Shown: positions 45,447 to 53,761 of the stretch, piece after piece
Layout of the letters: every line of letters starts with the position of its first letter
How positions within the stretch are numbered: position 1 is the stretch's first letter
Assembly: GCA_038207585.1 (NCBI GenBank)
Contig: JBBQZP010000002.1
Coordinates: 162,792-226,791, forward strand
Reading direction: 5' to 3'
DNA: 64,000 nt
Origin: JBBQZP01 sp038207585
GTDB taxonomy: Bacteria > Pseudomonadota > Alphaproteobacteria > Rhodobacterales > Rhodobacteraceae
Notes under the pieces: model-generated
What the model was told of the DNA's origin: nothing
Seen by the model: the letters and a program-made list of their open reading frames with translations, nothing else
Database searches by the model: none
Program-made: the position numbers and the translations under genes

Positions 45447-45932
45447 ATGTCGCTGCCCCCGTGGTTCCAACGCCCCAAAGATACCTCTGCCAAGCCGGAA
45501 TCGCCCGATGCCACGCGCATCCATATGGCGGCACATGACCCGGGCTTTCCGCAAAAGCGCGATGTTGCACTGGCCTGGCTGACCGTGGCGATCACGACGA
45601 TTGCGCAGGACGCGGGATTTGAGGCAAAGCCGCAGTCCTGGGCGAAAAGAGGGGCTTACGGCACGGCATCCCTGCGCTTGCAGCGTGACCCTTACGGCTG
45701 GGATTGCGGGCTGGAGGTCAATCTTGTGCCGCACGACGGTGCGCCAAAGGGGCTTTGGGCCGACGGGCCGCTCGATGATGTGGTGCTGGGGGCCAACGCG
45801 CGCATTGCATGGCTGGACGCGGCCGATCATCCCGAACGGCGCGAGGCGTTTCTGAAGGCTGTAAAACACCTGCTGGTCTGGCTTGGCGCAAGTGCAGAAG
45901 ATGCCGAGGAACAGCCCCTGCCGGCCCTGTGA
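45447..45932 (+). CDS. Hypothetical protein between pheS and pheT
   Basis: 161 residues with no membrane helix or signal peptide. It begins SLPPWFQRPKDT and has an alternating hydrophilic, Trp/Asp-rich pattern with LRLQRDPYGWDCGLEVNLVP. The start is 15 bases after pheS. A gene at this place occurs in other Rhodobacteraceae, so co-transcription with the synthetase is likely. No function is known. Confidence 0.7.
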   Translation: MSLPPWFQRPKDTSAKPESPDATRIHMAAHDPGFPQKRDVALAWLTVAITTIAQDAGFEAKPQSWAKRGAYGTASLRLQRDPYGWDCGLEVNLVPHDGAPKGLWADGPLDDVVLGANARIAWLDAADHPERREAFLKAVKHLLVWLGASAEDAEEQPLPAL

Positions 45933-45957
45933 CACCGGTCAGTAGAGCCGTTAACCT

Positions 45958-46080
45958 CTAAACCCAGCTGTAGGCGGCGGCCATGGTCAGAAACAGCAAG
46001 GCCGTCACCCCAAGCAGGATCGACAAACGCACGGGGCGCAGCGATTTACGGTCTTTGGGTATGTTGAGCCAATCTTCCAT
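45958..46080 (-). CDS. Small single-helix membrane protein (40 residues)
   Basis: On the minus strand in the gap before pheT, an ATG at 46080 opens a 40-residue frame. The N-terminal half is charged (MEDWLNIPKDRKSLRPVRLS) and the rest is one transmembrane helix (ILLGVTALLFLTMAAAYSWV). The charge pattern with basic residues before the helix is like real bitopic proteins. It lies opposite to the pheS-pheT direction. The ribosome site is weak. Confidence 0.5.
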   Translation of the reverse strand: MEDWLNIPKDRKSLRPVRLSILLGVTALLFLTMAAAYSWV

Positions 46081-46237
46081 GCCTAGCACCTAACACGAAG
46101 ATCATGGCAATTCAGCGCCAAGTCGTGGTCATTGCAGCGACAACGCGTTTCCATATCCGAAACGAATGCAAGTCCGCTTTCCCTTTTGTGCCCGATGCGA
46201 TAGTCGAAAACCGCAGATATTCCGAAGGGCGCAGCGC

Positions 46238-48655
46238 ATGAAATTCACCCTCTCCTGGCTGAAAGATCACCTTGAAACGGCGGCCCCGCTGGAGGACATC
46301 CTTTATGCCCTGACCGATCTGGGCCTGGAGGTGGAAGGCGTTGATAACCCGGCCGAATCCTTGGGTGCGTTTCGCATCTGCAAGGTGATTGAGGCCGCCC
46401 CGCATCCCAATGCCGACCGTCTGCGCCTGTGCCGGGTAGCGACATATCCGGGTGGTGAGGGAACGGCCATGGTCGAGGTGCAGGTGGTTTGCGGCGCGCC
46501 CAATGCCCGCACCGGGCTGATCGGCGTCTTTGCGCCCGTGGGCACGCATGTGCCGGGCACCGGCGTTGATCTGAAACCGGGTGTCATCCGCGGCGTCGAA
46601 TCAAACGGGATGCTGTGTTCAGAGCGCGAATTGATGCTGTCGGATGACCATGACGGGATCATCGATCTGCCCGAAGATGCGCCGCTGGGGGCGCGGTTCA
46701 TTGACTATCGCGGGCTGAATGATCCGATGATCCATATCAAGGTCACGCCAAACCGGCCCGATGCCTTGGGCGTGAGGGGCATTGCGCGGGACCTTGCGGC
46801 GCGGGGCTTGGGCACGTTGAAACCGCTGGAAATTCCGGCGATTGCGGCGGGCTTTGAAAGCCCGGTCCGGGTTGAGATTGCGGCTGATCTGAGGGCCAAG
46901 GGCTGCCCACTCTTTGCGGGCCGGGTGATCCGGGGTGTTACGAACGGCCCCTCGCCCGCGTGGTTGCAGGCGCGGTTGCGGGCGATCGGGTTGCGGCCGA
47001 TTTCAACGCTGGTCGATATCACGAACCTGTTCACCTACGGCCTGAACCGACCCCTGCATGTATTCGATGTGGCCAAGGTTTCTGGCCCGCTGCGCATTCG
47101 CGGAGCGGTGGCGGGCGAGGTTCTGCTGGCGCTGGATGGCAAGACCTATGCGTTGAAGCCGGGGCAAATGGTGATTGCCGATGACAACGGCCCGGAATCG
47201 CTGGCCGGCATCATGGGCGGTGAGGCGTCGGGGTGCGGCGAGGATACGACCCAAGTGTTTCTGGAATCGGCGTATTGGGACCCGATCACCATTGCCACGA
47301 CCGGGCGCGCGCTGAAAATCAACTCGGATGCGCGGTATCGGTTTGAACGCGGGGTGGACCCGGATTTCACCTTGCCGGGGCTGGATCTGGCGACAGCGAT
47401 GATTATCGACCTGTGCGGTGGCGTGGCATCCGGGGTGGTGATGGACGGGGCTGTGCCGGATAATAGCCGCGCCTACCGGCTGGACTGCGCGCGGGTGATC
47501 AGCCTTGTGGGCATGGATATCCCCGAGGCCGAGCAGCGCCGCACACTTGCCGCTTTGGGCTTTACGATGAACGGCGCCATGGCGACCCCGCCGGGCTGGC
47601 GGCCCGACATTCTGGGCGAGGCTGATCTGATCGAGGAAGTGGCGCGGGTGGCCTCTCTGTCGAAACTGGTGGGCAAGCCCTTGCTGCGCGAGACTGCGGG
47701 CGTGCCGCGCCCGATCCTGACACCGCTGCAAAAGCGCGAGCGGGTGGCGCGGCGCACGCTGGCGGGATTGGGGTTCAATGAATGCGTGACCTATAGTTTC
47801 ATTGATCAGGCGTCGGCCACGCTATTTGGCGGCGGATCTGACGCGGTGCGGGTGGATAATCCGATTTCATCGGAAATGTCGCATTTGCGGCCAAACCTTC
47901 TACCCGGCCTTCTGCAGGCCGCCGCACGCAATCAGGCGCGCGGGTTCATGGATCTTGCGCTGTTCGAGGTTGGCCCGGTGTTTCACGGCGGCGAACCCGG
48001 TGAGCAGGCGGTGCAGGCGACCGGCCTTCTGATTGGTGCAACGGTGGCGCGCGACCCCTTCGCCTCGCGCCGGATGGTCGATGTGTTCGATGCCAAAGCC
48101 GATGCCGAGGCGGTGCTTGCGGCCCTTGGTGCGCCCGCGCGGGTGCAGATCAGCCGCAAGGTGGCCGAGTGGTGGCATCCGGGCCGGTCGGGCGTAGTGG
48201 CGTTGGGGCCGAACATGCTGGCCGCGTATGGCGAGGTGCATCCGCACGTGCTGGCGGCGCTGGACGTTAAGGGGCCAGCGGTGGCGTTCACGGTTCTGAT
48301 CGGCAACATCCCCTTCCCCAAGGTGAAAACGCCCACCAGACCCGCGCTCACGCTGCGCGATCTGCAGGCGGTGGAGCGGGACTTTGCCTTTGTGGTGGAC
48401 CGCGGCGTGGAGGCGCTGGTGCTGGTCAATGCCGCCGCCGGGGTCGATAAGGTGCTGATCGAGGCGGTGCGGGTGTTTGATCAGTTCACCGGCGAGAAAG
48501 CCGAGGCGCAGATGGGGGCGGGCAAGAAATCGCTTGGCCTGACCGTGCGCCTGCAACCGCAGGACAAGACCCTGACCGAGGCCGAGATCGAGGCCGTGTC
48601 GGCGCGGATCGTGGAGAAAGTGGTCAAGGCCAGCGGTGGAACGCTGCGCGGCTGA
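46238..48655 (+). CDS. pheT: Phenylalanine-tRNA ligase beta subunit
   Basis: 805 residues from the ATG at 46238. It starts MKFTLSWLKDHLETAAPLED, followed by the tRNA-binding (EMAP-like) domain at about 40-150, the B3/B4 editing domain, the B5 domain, a degenerate catalytic core and the C-terminal anticodon-binding domain near 710-805 (RDLQAVERDFAFVVD). Length and order are normal. It works as (alpha-beta)2 with PheS. Confidence 0.96.
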   Translation: MKFTLSWLKDHLETAAPLEDILYALTDLGLEVEGVDNPAESLGAFRICKVIEAAPHPNADRLRLCRVATYPGGEGTAMVEVQVVCGAPNARTGLIGVFAPVGTHVPGTGVDLKPGVIRGVESNGMLCSERELMLSDDHDGIIDLPEDAPLGARFIDYRGLNDPMIHIKVTPNRPDALGVRGIARDLAARGLGTLKPLEIPAIAAGFESPVRVEIAADLRAKGCPLFAGRVIRGVTNGPSPAWLQARLRAIGLRPISTLVDITNLFTYGLNRPLHVFDVAKVSGPLRIRGAVAGEVLLALDGKTYALKPGQMVIADDNGPESLAGIMGGEASGCGEDTTQVFLESAYWDPITIATTGRALKINSDARYRFERGVDPDFTLPGLDLATAMIIDLCGGVASGVVMDGAVPDNSRAYRLDCARVISLVGMDIPEAEQRRTLAALGFTMNGAMATPPGWRPDILGEADLIEEVARVASLSKLVGKPLLRETAGVPRPILTPLQKRERVARRTLAGLGFNECVTYSFIDQASATLFGGGSDAVRVDNPISSEMSHLRPNLLPGLLQAAARNQARGFMDLALFEVGPVFHGGEPGEQAVQATGLLIGATVARDPFASRRMVDVFDAKADAEAVLAALGAPARVQISRKVAEWWHPGRSGVVALGPNMLAAYGEVHPHVLAALDVKGPAVAFTVLIGNIPFPKVKTPTRPALTLRDLQAVERDFAFVVDRGVEALVLVNAAAGVDKVLIEAVRVFDQFTGEKAEAQMGAGKKSLGLTVRLQPQDKTLTEAEIEAVSARIVEKVVKASGGTLRG

Positions 48656-48690
48656 GTGCGGCTTGGGCCCGGCCGGGGGGGGCCGGGCTT

Positions 48691-48798
48691 GGGGGCATCG
48701 AGCCCCCGCACCCGGCGCTGACGCGGATCTAACCTTGATGCCCGGACAGGGTTCGAGGGCGGCGCCTTCGGCGAGGATATTTGTATCAAAATGAAAGC
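48691..48798 (+). repeat. Dispersed intergenic repeat, copy 3
   Basis: A GGGGGC/GCCCCC hairpin at 48691-48707, then after about 60 bases GGCGAGGATATTTGTATCAA and AATGAAAG at 48771-48798. It shares the hairpin, GAGGATATTTG core and TCAA/AAGTGAAAG-like end with copies near 12305 and 26086. It lies between convergent pheT and the DUF1523 gene and could also terminate. Confidence 0.6.
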
Positions 48799-48823
48799 GG
48801 GCTGGCTGGATCAGCCCCGTCGT

Positions 48824-49504
48824 TTAACGGCGGGGTTTGCTGCGCCAGGTGCCGAGCCATGTGCCGAGGCGGCCGAAAAAGCCGCTGGCGGAGCGGCGCG
48901 CATCGTCGGCTTTGGCATCCACGGCGTCCCAGGCATCGCCCACATCTTCGAGCGCGGGGTCGATGGTGCGTTCGCGAAACTGCAGCCACATGCGACGCAG
49001 CATGAACAGAAGAAACGCGAGCGTGGTCAGGATGATGATGTTGCCCCAGGGGATGATCTGCACATCGGGGCCATCAACCGGGGTTACGTTCACCGCATTG
49101 GGGAAGATCGAGATGATCGGTAGCCGCCAGCCGTAATGTGTGATCGACACCCATTGCGGTTTCGTATTGTCGGATTTCAGATTCGTGGCCTCGGCCTGCA
49201 GGGTGGCGCTGTCGTATTTGAAATAGGGCGGCCAGACCCAGCCGGTATCTTCGTTACGATACACGATCGAACTGCCATTCGGATAAACCCCGTCGATAAA
49301 GCGGATGTCGCGGTTGACGCTGGTTTCCGCCCCGGTGCCGGTATCTTCGATGCCGTAAAACATCCAGTTGCCGCCGATCGGCGTCAGCTTGTTGTAGGTG
49401 TTGGAGATGCGCACGATGTCATGCTGCGGCAGTGTGTAGTGCAGGAACGCCGCGACGATCAGCAGCACAAGGATGCGCAGGCTCCATTTGATCTTGGTCC
49501 ACAT
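48824..49504 (-). CDS. DUF1523-family membrane protein
   Basis: 226 residues. A transmembrane helix at about 9-25, a periplasmic domain (HDIVRISNTYNKLTPIGGNWMFYGIED), another helix at about 153-172 and a basic C-terminal tail with ALEDVGDAWDAVDAKADD. The central part matches my memory of DUF1523, of unknown function. It is the last gene of the six-to-seven-gene minus-strand operon that begins at 55981, with 12 bases after the previous gene. Confidence 0.82.
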   Translation of the reverse strand: MWTKIKWSLRILVLLIVAAFLHYTLPQHDIVRISNTYNKLTPIGGNWMFYGIEDTGTGAETSVNRDIRFIDGVYPNGSSIVYRNEDTGWVWPPYFKYDSATLQAEATNLKSDNTKPQWVSITHYGWRLPIISIFPNAVNVTPVDGPDVQIIPWGNIIILTTLAFLLFMLRRMWLQFRERTIDPALEDVGDAWDAVDAKADDARRSASGFFGRLGTWLGTWRSKPRR

Positions 49505-49516
49505 CGCTTTGGTCCT

Positions 49517-49786
49517 TCAGCTCCAGTTTACAAAATAGACCGTGGCGATCACGGCCGCGATGGGCAGAACCACAACCAGCCAGATCAGCCTGCGCCGCAA
49601 GCCGTGTTGGTAGACCTTCATCCCGTCTTCGATATAGGCATCGCGGTCGCCCTCCACACCCCCTGCATCAAAGTGTTTTTCCAGCTTTTCACGCCGGATC
49701 GAGCGGGAATAGATCGACACCAGCATATAGACGATGGCAAGCGCCACCGCGCCCATGATGGCCAGTCTGATCCAGCCGAAGATCAT
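49517..49786 (-). CDS. Small two-helix membrane protein in the AAA operon
   Basis: 89 residues from the ATG at 49786, overlapping the previous stop by ATGA. Helices are at about 5-25 and 68-86; the middle is charged (RSIRREKLEKHFDAGGVEGDRDAYIEDG). No family is known. Its size and twin helices suggest a membrane adaptor for the neighbouring large soluble proteins and the DUF1523 protein. Confidence 0.78.
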   Translation of the reverse strand: MIFGWIRLAIMGAVALAIVYMLVSIYSRSIRREKLEKHFDAGGVEGDRDAYIEDGMKVYQHGLRRRLIWLVVVLPIAAVIATVYFVNWS

Positions 49787-51135
49787 CGCTTGCCCCCGCG
49801 CAACGCGCCCCACGGTCCGACCAGATCGGCGATATCACGGGTCGGGTGCGGGGTCGTGGTGTCGGTCATTCCGGGTTCCGGGCCAAAGAGCGCCTCGCGC
49901 GCGCCCTGTTTGTCTACCGCATATTCACGCTCAAGGAAATCGGCGACATACTGGCGCTTGCGGTCGGACCATGTGGCGTAGCTGGCGTAGAACAGCTCCT
50001 TGTGGGTGATATAAAGCTGGCGCACATCAAGGGGGGCTAGTTCGGCCAAGAGCATGTTCACCAGATCGCGGTCGGCATGCGGGGCGGCGCGCAGTGTATA
50101 GAAATAGGCCGGGTGTTCGGAGGTGATGCGCGGCCAGTTGCCGGCACTTTCGATCCAGCGGATCAGGGCGGCGAGGGCGAGGAATTCCTGCGGCAGCGCC
50201 GACCCCAGTTGCTGCGCGATCTTGCGCAGGTCGGTTCGGGTGGCATCGCCCAGGTCAAGGTTCAGCGCATCGGCGGCATCGACCAGAATGAAATCCATCT
50301 TTTGCCGCAGAACCGCAGCCGCATCCATGCCACGCGCCTTGACGATGGGTTCGACAAGCTGGTTGCGGTCCAGCCAGTCTGCAATTTCGTTGCGCTGGGT
50401 CAGGTCCAGCACGGGCAGGGGCAGGTCCTTGAAGCTTTTGCGGGGGGCGCGGGTGATCATCGCCGGGGCCGCCACATCGCCAAAGATGTAAAGCCCGCCG
50501 AAATGCGAGGTCCAGAAGCTGGGTTGCTCGAACGTCATCTGGGCAAGGTCAATCGGAACGCGGGTCACATCGCCGGTTTTCTTGGCTAGCCCGATCATGT
50601 CGGCAATCAGCAGGTCATCGCGCCAGCCGTCGGGTTCGGTGCGAAAGCGGGTGATCAGGGTGGCGAGTTTGCGGGCGTCGCGGACGTGGGCGCCGATGGT
50701 ATCCGCCTCAACCGTGATGCGGCGGATGTCGAACAGGGCCTTGGGCGTATCCATTGCGAAGACAGAATTTGCCAGCTCTCCCGCCACGGCATCCCGCGCG
50801 GTCAGGGCGAAAAGTTGGGCTTCGTTCTTTTCGATGAACTGACGCAGGATGCCGCGCGAGGTGGAGAATTTGATGTTCAGCAGCGGCGCGGTCTTCTGCG
50901 CCGTGGTCAGCAGGATGAACTGGCGGTTGCAGCCGTTGGGGTTGAGGTACAACTGGTCTTGCAACTCATCGCCGATCTCGGGGGAATAGCCCGAGATGTC
51001 GATGTGGAAATCGGTGAGTTTGGTCTGCTTGCCCGTCAGGTGTTTGAGGGCACGGTTATACCGCTCGATCAGGGCCGGGGAGGATACCTCGATCAGATTG
51101 CCGAACATCAGGCCTTTGGTGATGAGGCGTTTCAT
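49783..51135 (-). CDS. Uncharacterised 450-residue protein of the AAA operon (possibly DUF6638)
   Basis: 450 residues, with no transmembrane helix. Visible features: ISGYSPEIGDELQDQLYLNPNG near the N-terminus, an Arg/Lys-rich middle with TRAPRKSFKDLPLPVLDL, and FLALAALIRWIESAGNWPRI. It reads as a long alpha/beta protein with no known catalytic site. I recall a DUF6638 family of this length in Rhodobacterales, but I cannot confirm it. ATGA overlaps on both ends tie it to the genes beside it. Confidence 0.8.
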   Translation of the reverse strand: MKRLITKGLMFGNLIEVSSPALIERYNRALKHLTGKQTKLTDFHIDISGYSPEIGDELQDQLYLNPNGCNRQFILLTTAQKTAPLLNIKFSTSRGILRQFIEKNEAQLFALTARDAVAGELANSVFAMDTPKALFDIRRITVEADTIGAHVRDARKLATLITRFRTEPDGWRDDLLIADMIGLAKKTGDVTRVPIDLAQMTFEQPSFWTSHFGGLYIFGDVAAPAMITRAPRKSFKDLPLPVLDLTQRNEIADWLDRNQLVEPIVKARGMDAAAVLRQKMDFILVDAADALNLDLGDATRTDLRKIAQQLGSALPQEFLALAALIRWIESAGNWPRITSEHPAYFYTLRAAPHADRDLVNMLLAELAPLDVRQLYITHKELFYASYATWSDRKRQYVADFLEREYAVDKQGAREALFGPEPGMTDTTTPHPTRDIADLVGPWGALRGGKR

Positions 51136-51824
51136 GGGTGGTATCCGCGATCAATATTGGTAACGGCATATTCATCATATAATTTGGCTAGCGTTTCCTC
51201 AAAATGCAACCATTGCGGATCGAGAAGATCGCCAAAGAGCGGTTTAATTTGAGACCATCTGTAAAAATAGTTATAGATCGAGCGTGAATGTGATATTGCG
51301 TCGCAGACAAAGGAATAAATATCCATTTCATGATTTTTCAAAAGTCCAAATCCAATCGGACTAGGGTGACCCCCAATTTCACAGTGAGCTATGTAATCAG
51401 AGTTTGGAAACAACCCATCCGATTCGGCTCTTAAAGCGAACGGCTGAAAGCCTTTTTTCCTTTTTATCCGGTCAGCTATGAGCCACTCTTTTGCATCTCG
51501 TTTCTCTTTTGAAAATGCCCACATCAAATATTCAATTTCTACTAGTTGTCGAGCAAGTGAGGCTGCAGAATACAATCTGCGGAGATTTACCAGAGTGCTG
51601 AACGATGAAAGTAGCTCTGACGCTATTTTAATTAAGTTCATTATAGAGAACATTTCCTCTGGTATCACCAGCTTCTCGATCTTTTCAAGACCGCGCATTT
51701 TTGCTTCTTTATATCGATCAAAGGCCTCGATTGATACTGACATCAAGTGTGCACCATGGTCGAATGCTGCGATAATGAAGAGGAGTATTTCTGATTGCAT
51801 TTCTGGCGGAATTTTCTCTTTCAT
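51132..51824 (-). CDS. AT-rich inserted gene, HEPN/DUF5677-like protein
   Basis: 230 residues from the ATG at 51824 (a GTG at 51827 is in frame). It has a visibly lower GC content than its neighbours (about 35% G+C in the lines 51241-51360 that I counted), and uses Ile/Lys/Phe/Tyr codons rarely seen in this window. It is highly helical. The run ASLARQLVEIEYLMWAFSKEK resembles the DUF5677/HEPN-type helical pattern, and FYRWSQIKPLFGDLLDPQWLHF follows. Despite the foreign composition it is joined by ATGA overlaps to the AAA gene upstream and the 450-residue gene downstream. Function unknown; a defence or toxin-related role is speculation. Confidence 0.8.
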   Translation of the reverse strand: MKEKIPPEMQSEILLFIIAAFDHGAHLMSVSIEAFDRYKEAKMRGLEKIEKLVIPEEMFSIMNLIKIASELLSSFSTLVNLRRLYSAASLARQLVEIEYLMWAFSKEKRDAKEWLIADRIKRKKGFQPFALRAESDGLFPNSDYIAHCEIGGHPSPIGFGLLKNHEMDIYSFVCDAISHSRSIYNYFYRWSQIKPLFGDLLDPQWLHFEETLAKLYDEYAVTNIDRGYHP

Positions 51825-53752
51825 CACCCCCGCCCCTCCCCATACCGCCGCCTTGCCTCGTCCATCCGCCCCATATCCCGCACCATGCCTGTAATCGCGA
51901 CCTCATCGCTTTTATCCGCATAGCGGAATTCGCTGTCCGCGTAGCGGTTGATTTCCTGCACCACCATCTCCACCGTGATCGGTTTCGACAATTCGCGGAT
52001 CATGCCCAGTTTCTCATCATAGGGCTTGAACAGGAACAGATCGGGCGCGTCCATCCATTCGTCGGGCAGTTCGAAATCCATCGCGCGGACTTTCACCGCG
52101 TCGGTGATGTTCTTGATCGCGCGGCCGGTAAAGCGGGGGTCGGCCACCTGAATGGCCTTGAGGTAAGTGCCGAGTTTCGCCAGTGTATCCATCGCGCCAA
52201 GGTCGCGGCCGGTCTTTTCCCAGACGGCAAGCAGTCCGTCTTCCTTGGGCTGGCCGTGGCTGGCGAAGCTTTCGGCCACGGCGCGACGCATTTCCTGTGC
52301 GGCGTAGAGGGCGTGGTCACCCAAGGGGATCGCGTGGTTCTTGCCCAGCAGCAGGGCCAGAATGTCGATGTAATCATCCCGGCTTTGCGGGCCGTCGACC
52401 AGAAACCGCGCACCGGCGCGTTGGCGCAGGGCGTCGTCGACATTCTCGGGGTAGTTCGAGAACATGCCGAAGGTGCAATTCCCCCGCACCACGGTATTGG
52501 CCCCCGCAAAGGCCCCCATGAACACCGCCGTCACCTCTTGCTGGCCCGCGCTCGACTGGCGGTCACCGCGTTTTCCGGCGATCTGGTCGATATCGTCGAT
52601 GGTGCCGAATGAAATCACGCCGGGGTCAAGGATGTTGCTGACGAAGGCCTGCGCGTTCTGGCCCGATTTGCCCTGATAGCTGTCGATCTGGTCGATGGAG
52701 AAGTTCTGATAGCGGAAGGGATAGCCCGCCGTCGTGCAATAGTCGTTCAAAAGCCCCGCCATCATCTGGATCAGCGTGGTTTTGCCCGTGCCCGGTGCGC
52801 CGTCGCCCATGAAGGTGAAGATGAAGCCGCCAAGCTCGGCAAAGGGGTTCAGTTTGCGGTCAAAATCATAGGCCATCAGCATCTTGGCCAGCCGCAGCGA
52901 TTGGTATTTGGCAATGTGGTTGCCGATCACTTCGGTCGGTTTCTTGAACGTCATCGTCAGGACGCTGCCCTTGGCCGCGCGGGCGGGCTGGAAGCCGGAC
53001 AGGGTCAGCGCATCCGCCTCAACGCGCCAGCTTCCCGCGCCGAACGCCTGTGTGCGCGCGGCGGTCTGGGCGCGCAGGGCGACCTTTTCCATCAGCGCCT
53101 CGCAAAAGGCGGCGACCACGGCGACAAGACGCGGCTCATCAGTGGCAAGGGCGGCGATGTCCTGATCAAGCTCCCAAAGCGCGCCTTGCAGGGCGAGGGG
53201 CGCGTTGTCGGTGAGAATTTCTTCGACCGAGCCGACCTCGACCGTGGTCGTGCCTTGGTGCGGGGCCAGCAGAAAGGCTGTTGCATTGGCAAAGGCGTGC
53301 AGGGCGACAAGCGCTTCGGCGGCGAGGAGTTCGGAGAATTCGGCGCGCTTGGCATCGGGCAGGCGCGATTCGAGGTTGGCTTTTTTGAGTTCGGTGAGGC
53401 CGGTTTGTTCGGAAAACGTCTCGACCATCGCAAGGCTGATCGAAAGCGCCCGGCGCAGGATGGTCAGGACGGAGGCTTGCAAGGGCGAGATCAGGCCATC
53501 GCCTGCGCCCTCGATCCGTTCAACCAGCCGCACACCGCCGGGGCGCGCGGTGGGGCGGGTCACAAGGCCTGGCGTGGTGGAGCGAAAGCGAGGCCTCGCG
53601 CCGATGCCGGGCGAGCGCTCTTCCACCCGGTCGGGTGTGATCGCTTTGGCAAGTCGCGGCGCGTGGTCAAACCCCGATAGCAGCGCCAGCGCTGCATCGT
53701 ATTGCGCGCGCACCTGTTCTTCGCGCAGTTCCATCGTGTCGCGTGTGCTCAT
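51824..53752 (-). CDS. AAA-family ATPase, core of uncharacterised operon
   Basis: 642 residues. The first 300 are a helical region with few motifs (QVRAQYDAALALLSGFDHAP). The AAA module has Walker A GDGAPGTGKTTLIQMMAGLL at 316-335, Walker B VISFGTIDDIDQIAG near 379-393 and a sensor/arginine-finger region FGMFSNYPENVDDALRQRA. The end has a lid (FTGRAIKNITDAVKVRAM). It is a P-loop remodelling enzyme of unknown family. Its neighbours are one coiled-coil protein, one unknown protein, and membrane proteins, so it may act on a membrane-bound assembly. Confidence 0.87.
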   Translation of the reverse strand: MSTRDTMELREEQVRAQYDAALALLSGFDHAPRLAKAITPDRVEERSPGIGARPRFRSTTPGLVTRPTARPGGVRLVERIEGAGDGLISPLQASVLTILRRALSISLAMVETFSEQTGLTELKKANLESRLPDAKRAEFSELLAAEALVALHAFANATAFLLAPHQGTTTVEVGSVEEILTDNAPLALQGALWELDQDIAALATDEPRLVAVVAAFCEALMEKVALRAQTAARTQAFGAGSWRVEADALTLSGFQPARAAKGSVLTMTFKKPTEVIGNHIAKYQSLRLAKMLMAYDFDRKLNPFAELGGFIFTFMGDGAPGTGKTTLIQMMAGLLNDYCTTAGYPFRYQNFSIDQIDSYQGKSGQNAQAFVSNILDPGVISFGTIDDIDQIAGKRGDRQSSAGQQEVTAVFMGAFAGANTVVRGNCTFGMFSNYPENVDDALRQRAGARFLVDGPQSRDDYIDILALLLGKNHAIPLGDHALYAAQEMRRAVAESFASHGQPKEDGLLAVWEKTGRDLGAMDTLAKLGTYLKAIQVADPRFTGRAIKNITDAVKVRAMDFELPDEWMDAPDLFLFKPYDEKLGMIRELSKPITVEMVVQEINRYADSEFRYADKSDEVAITGMVRDMGRMDEARRRYGEGRG

Positions 53753-53761
53753 GGCCTGCCC

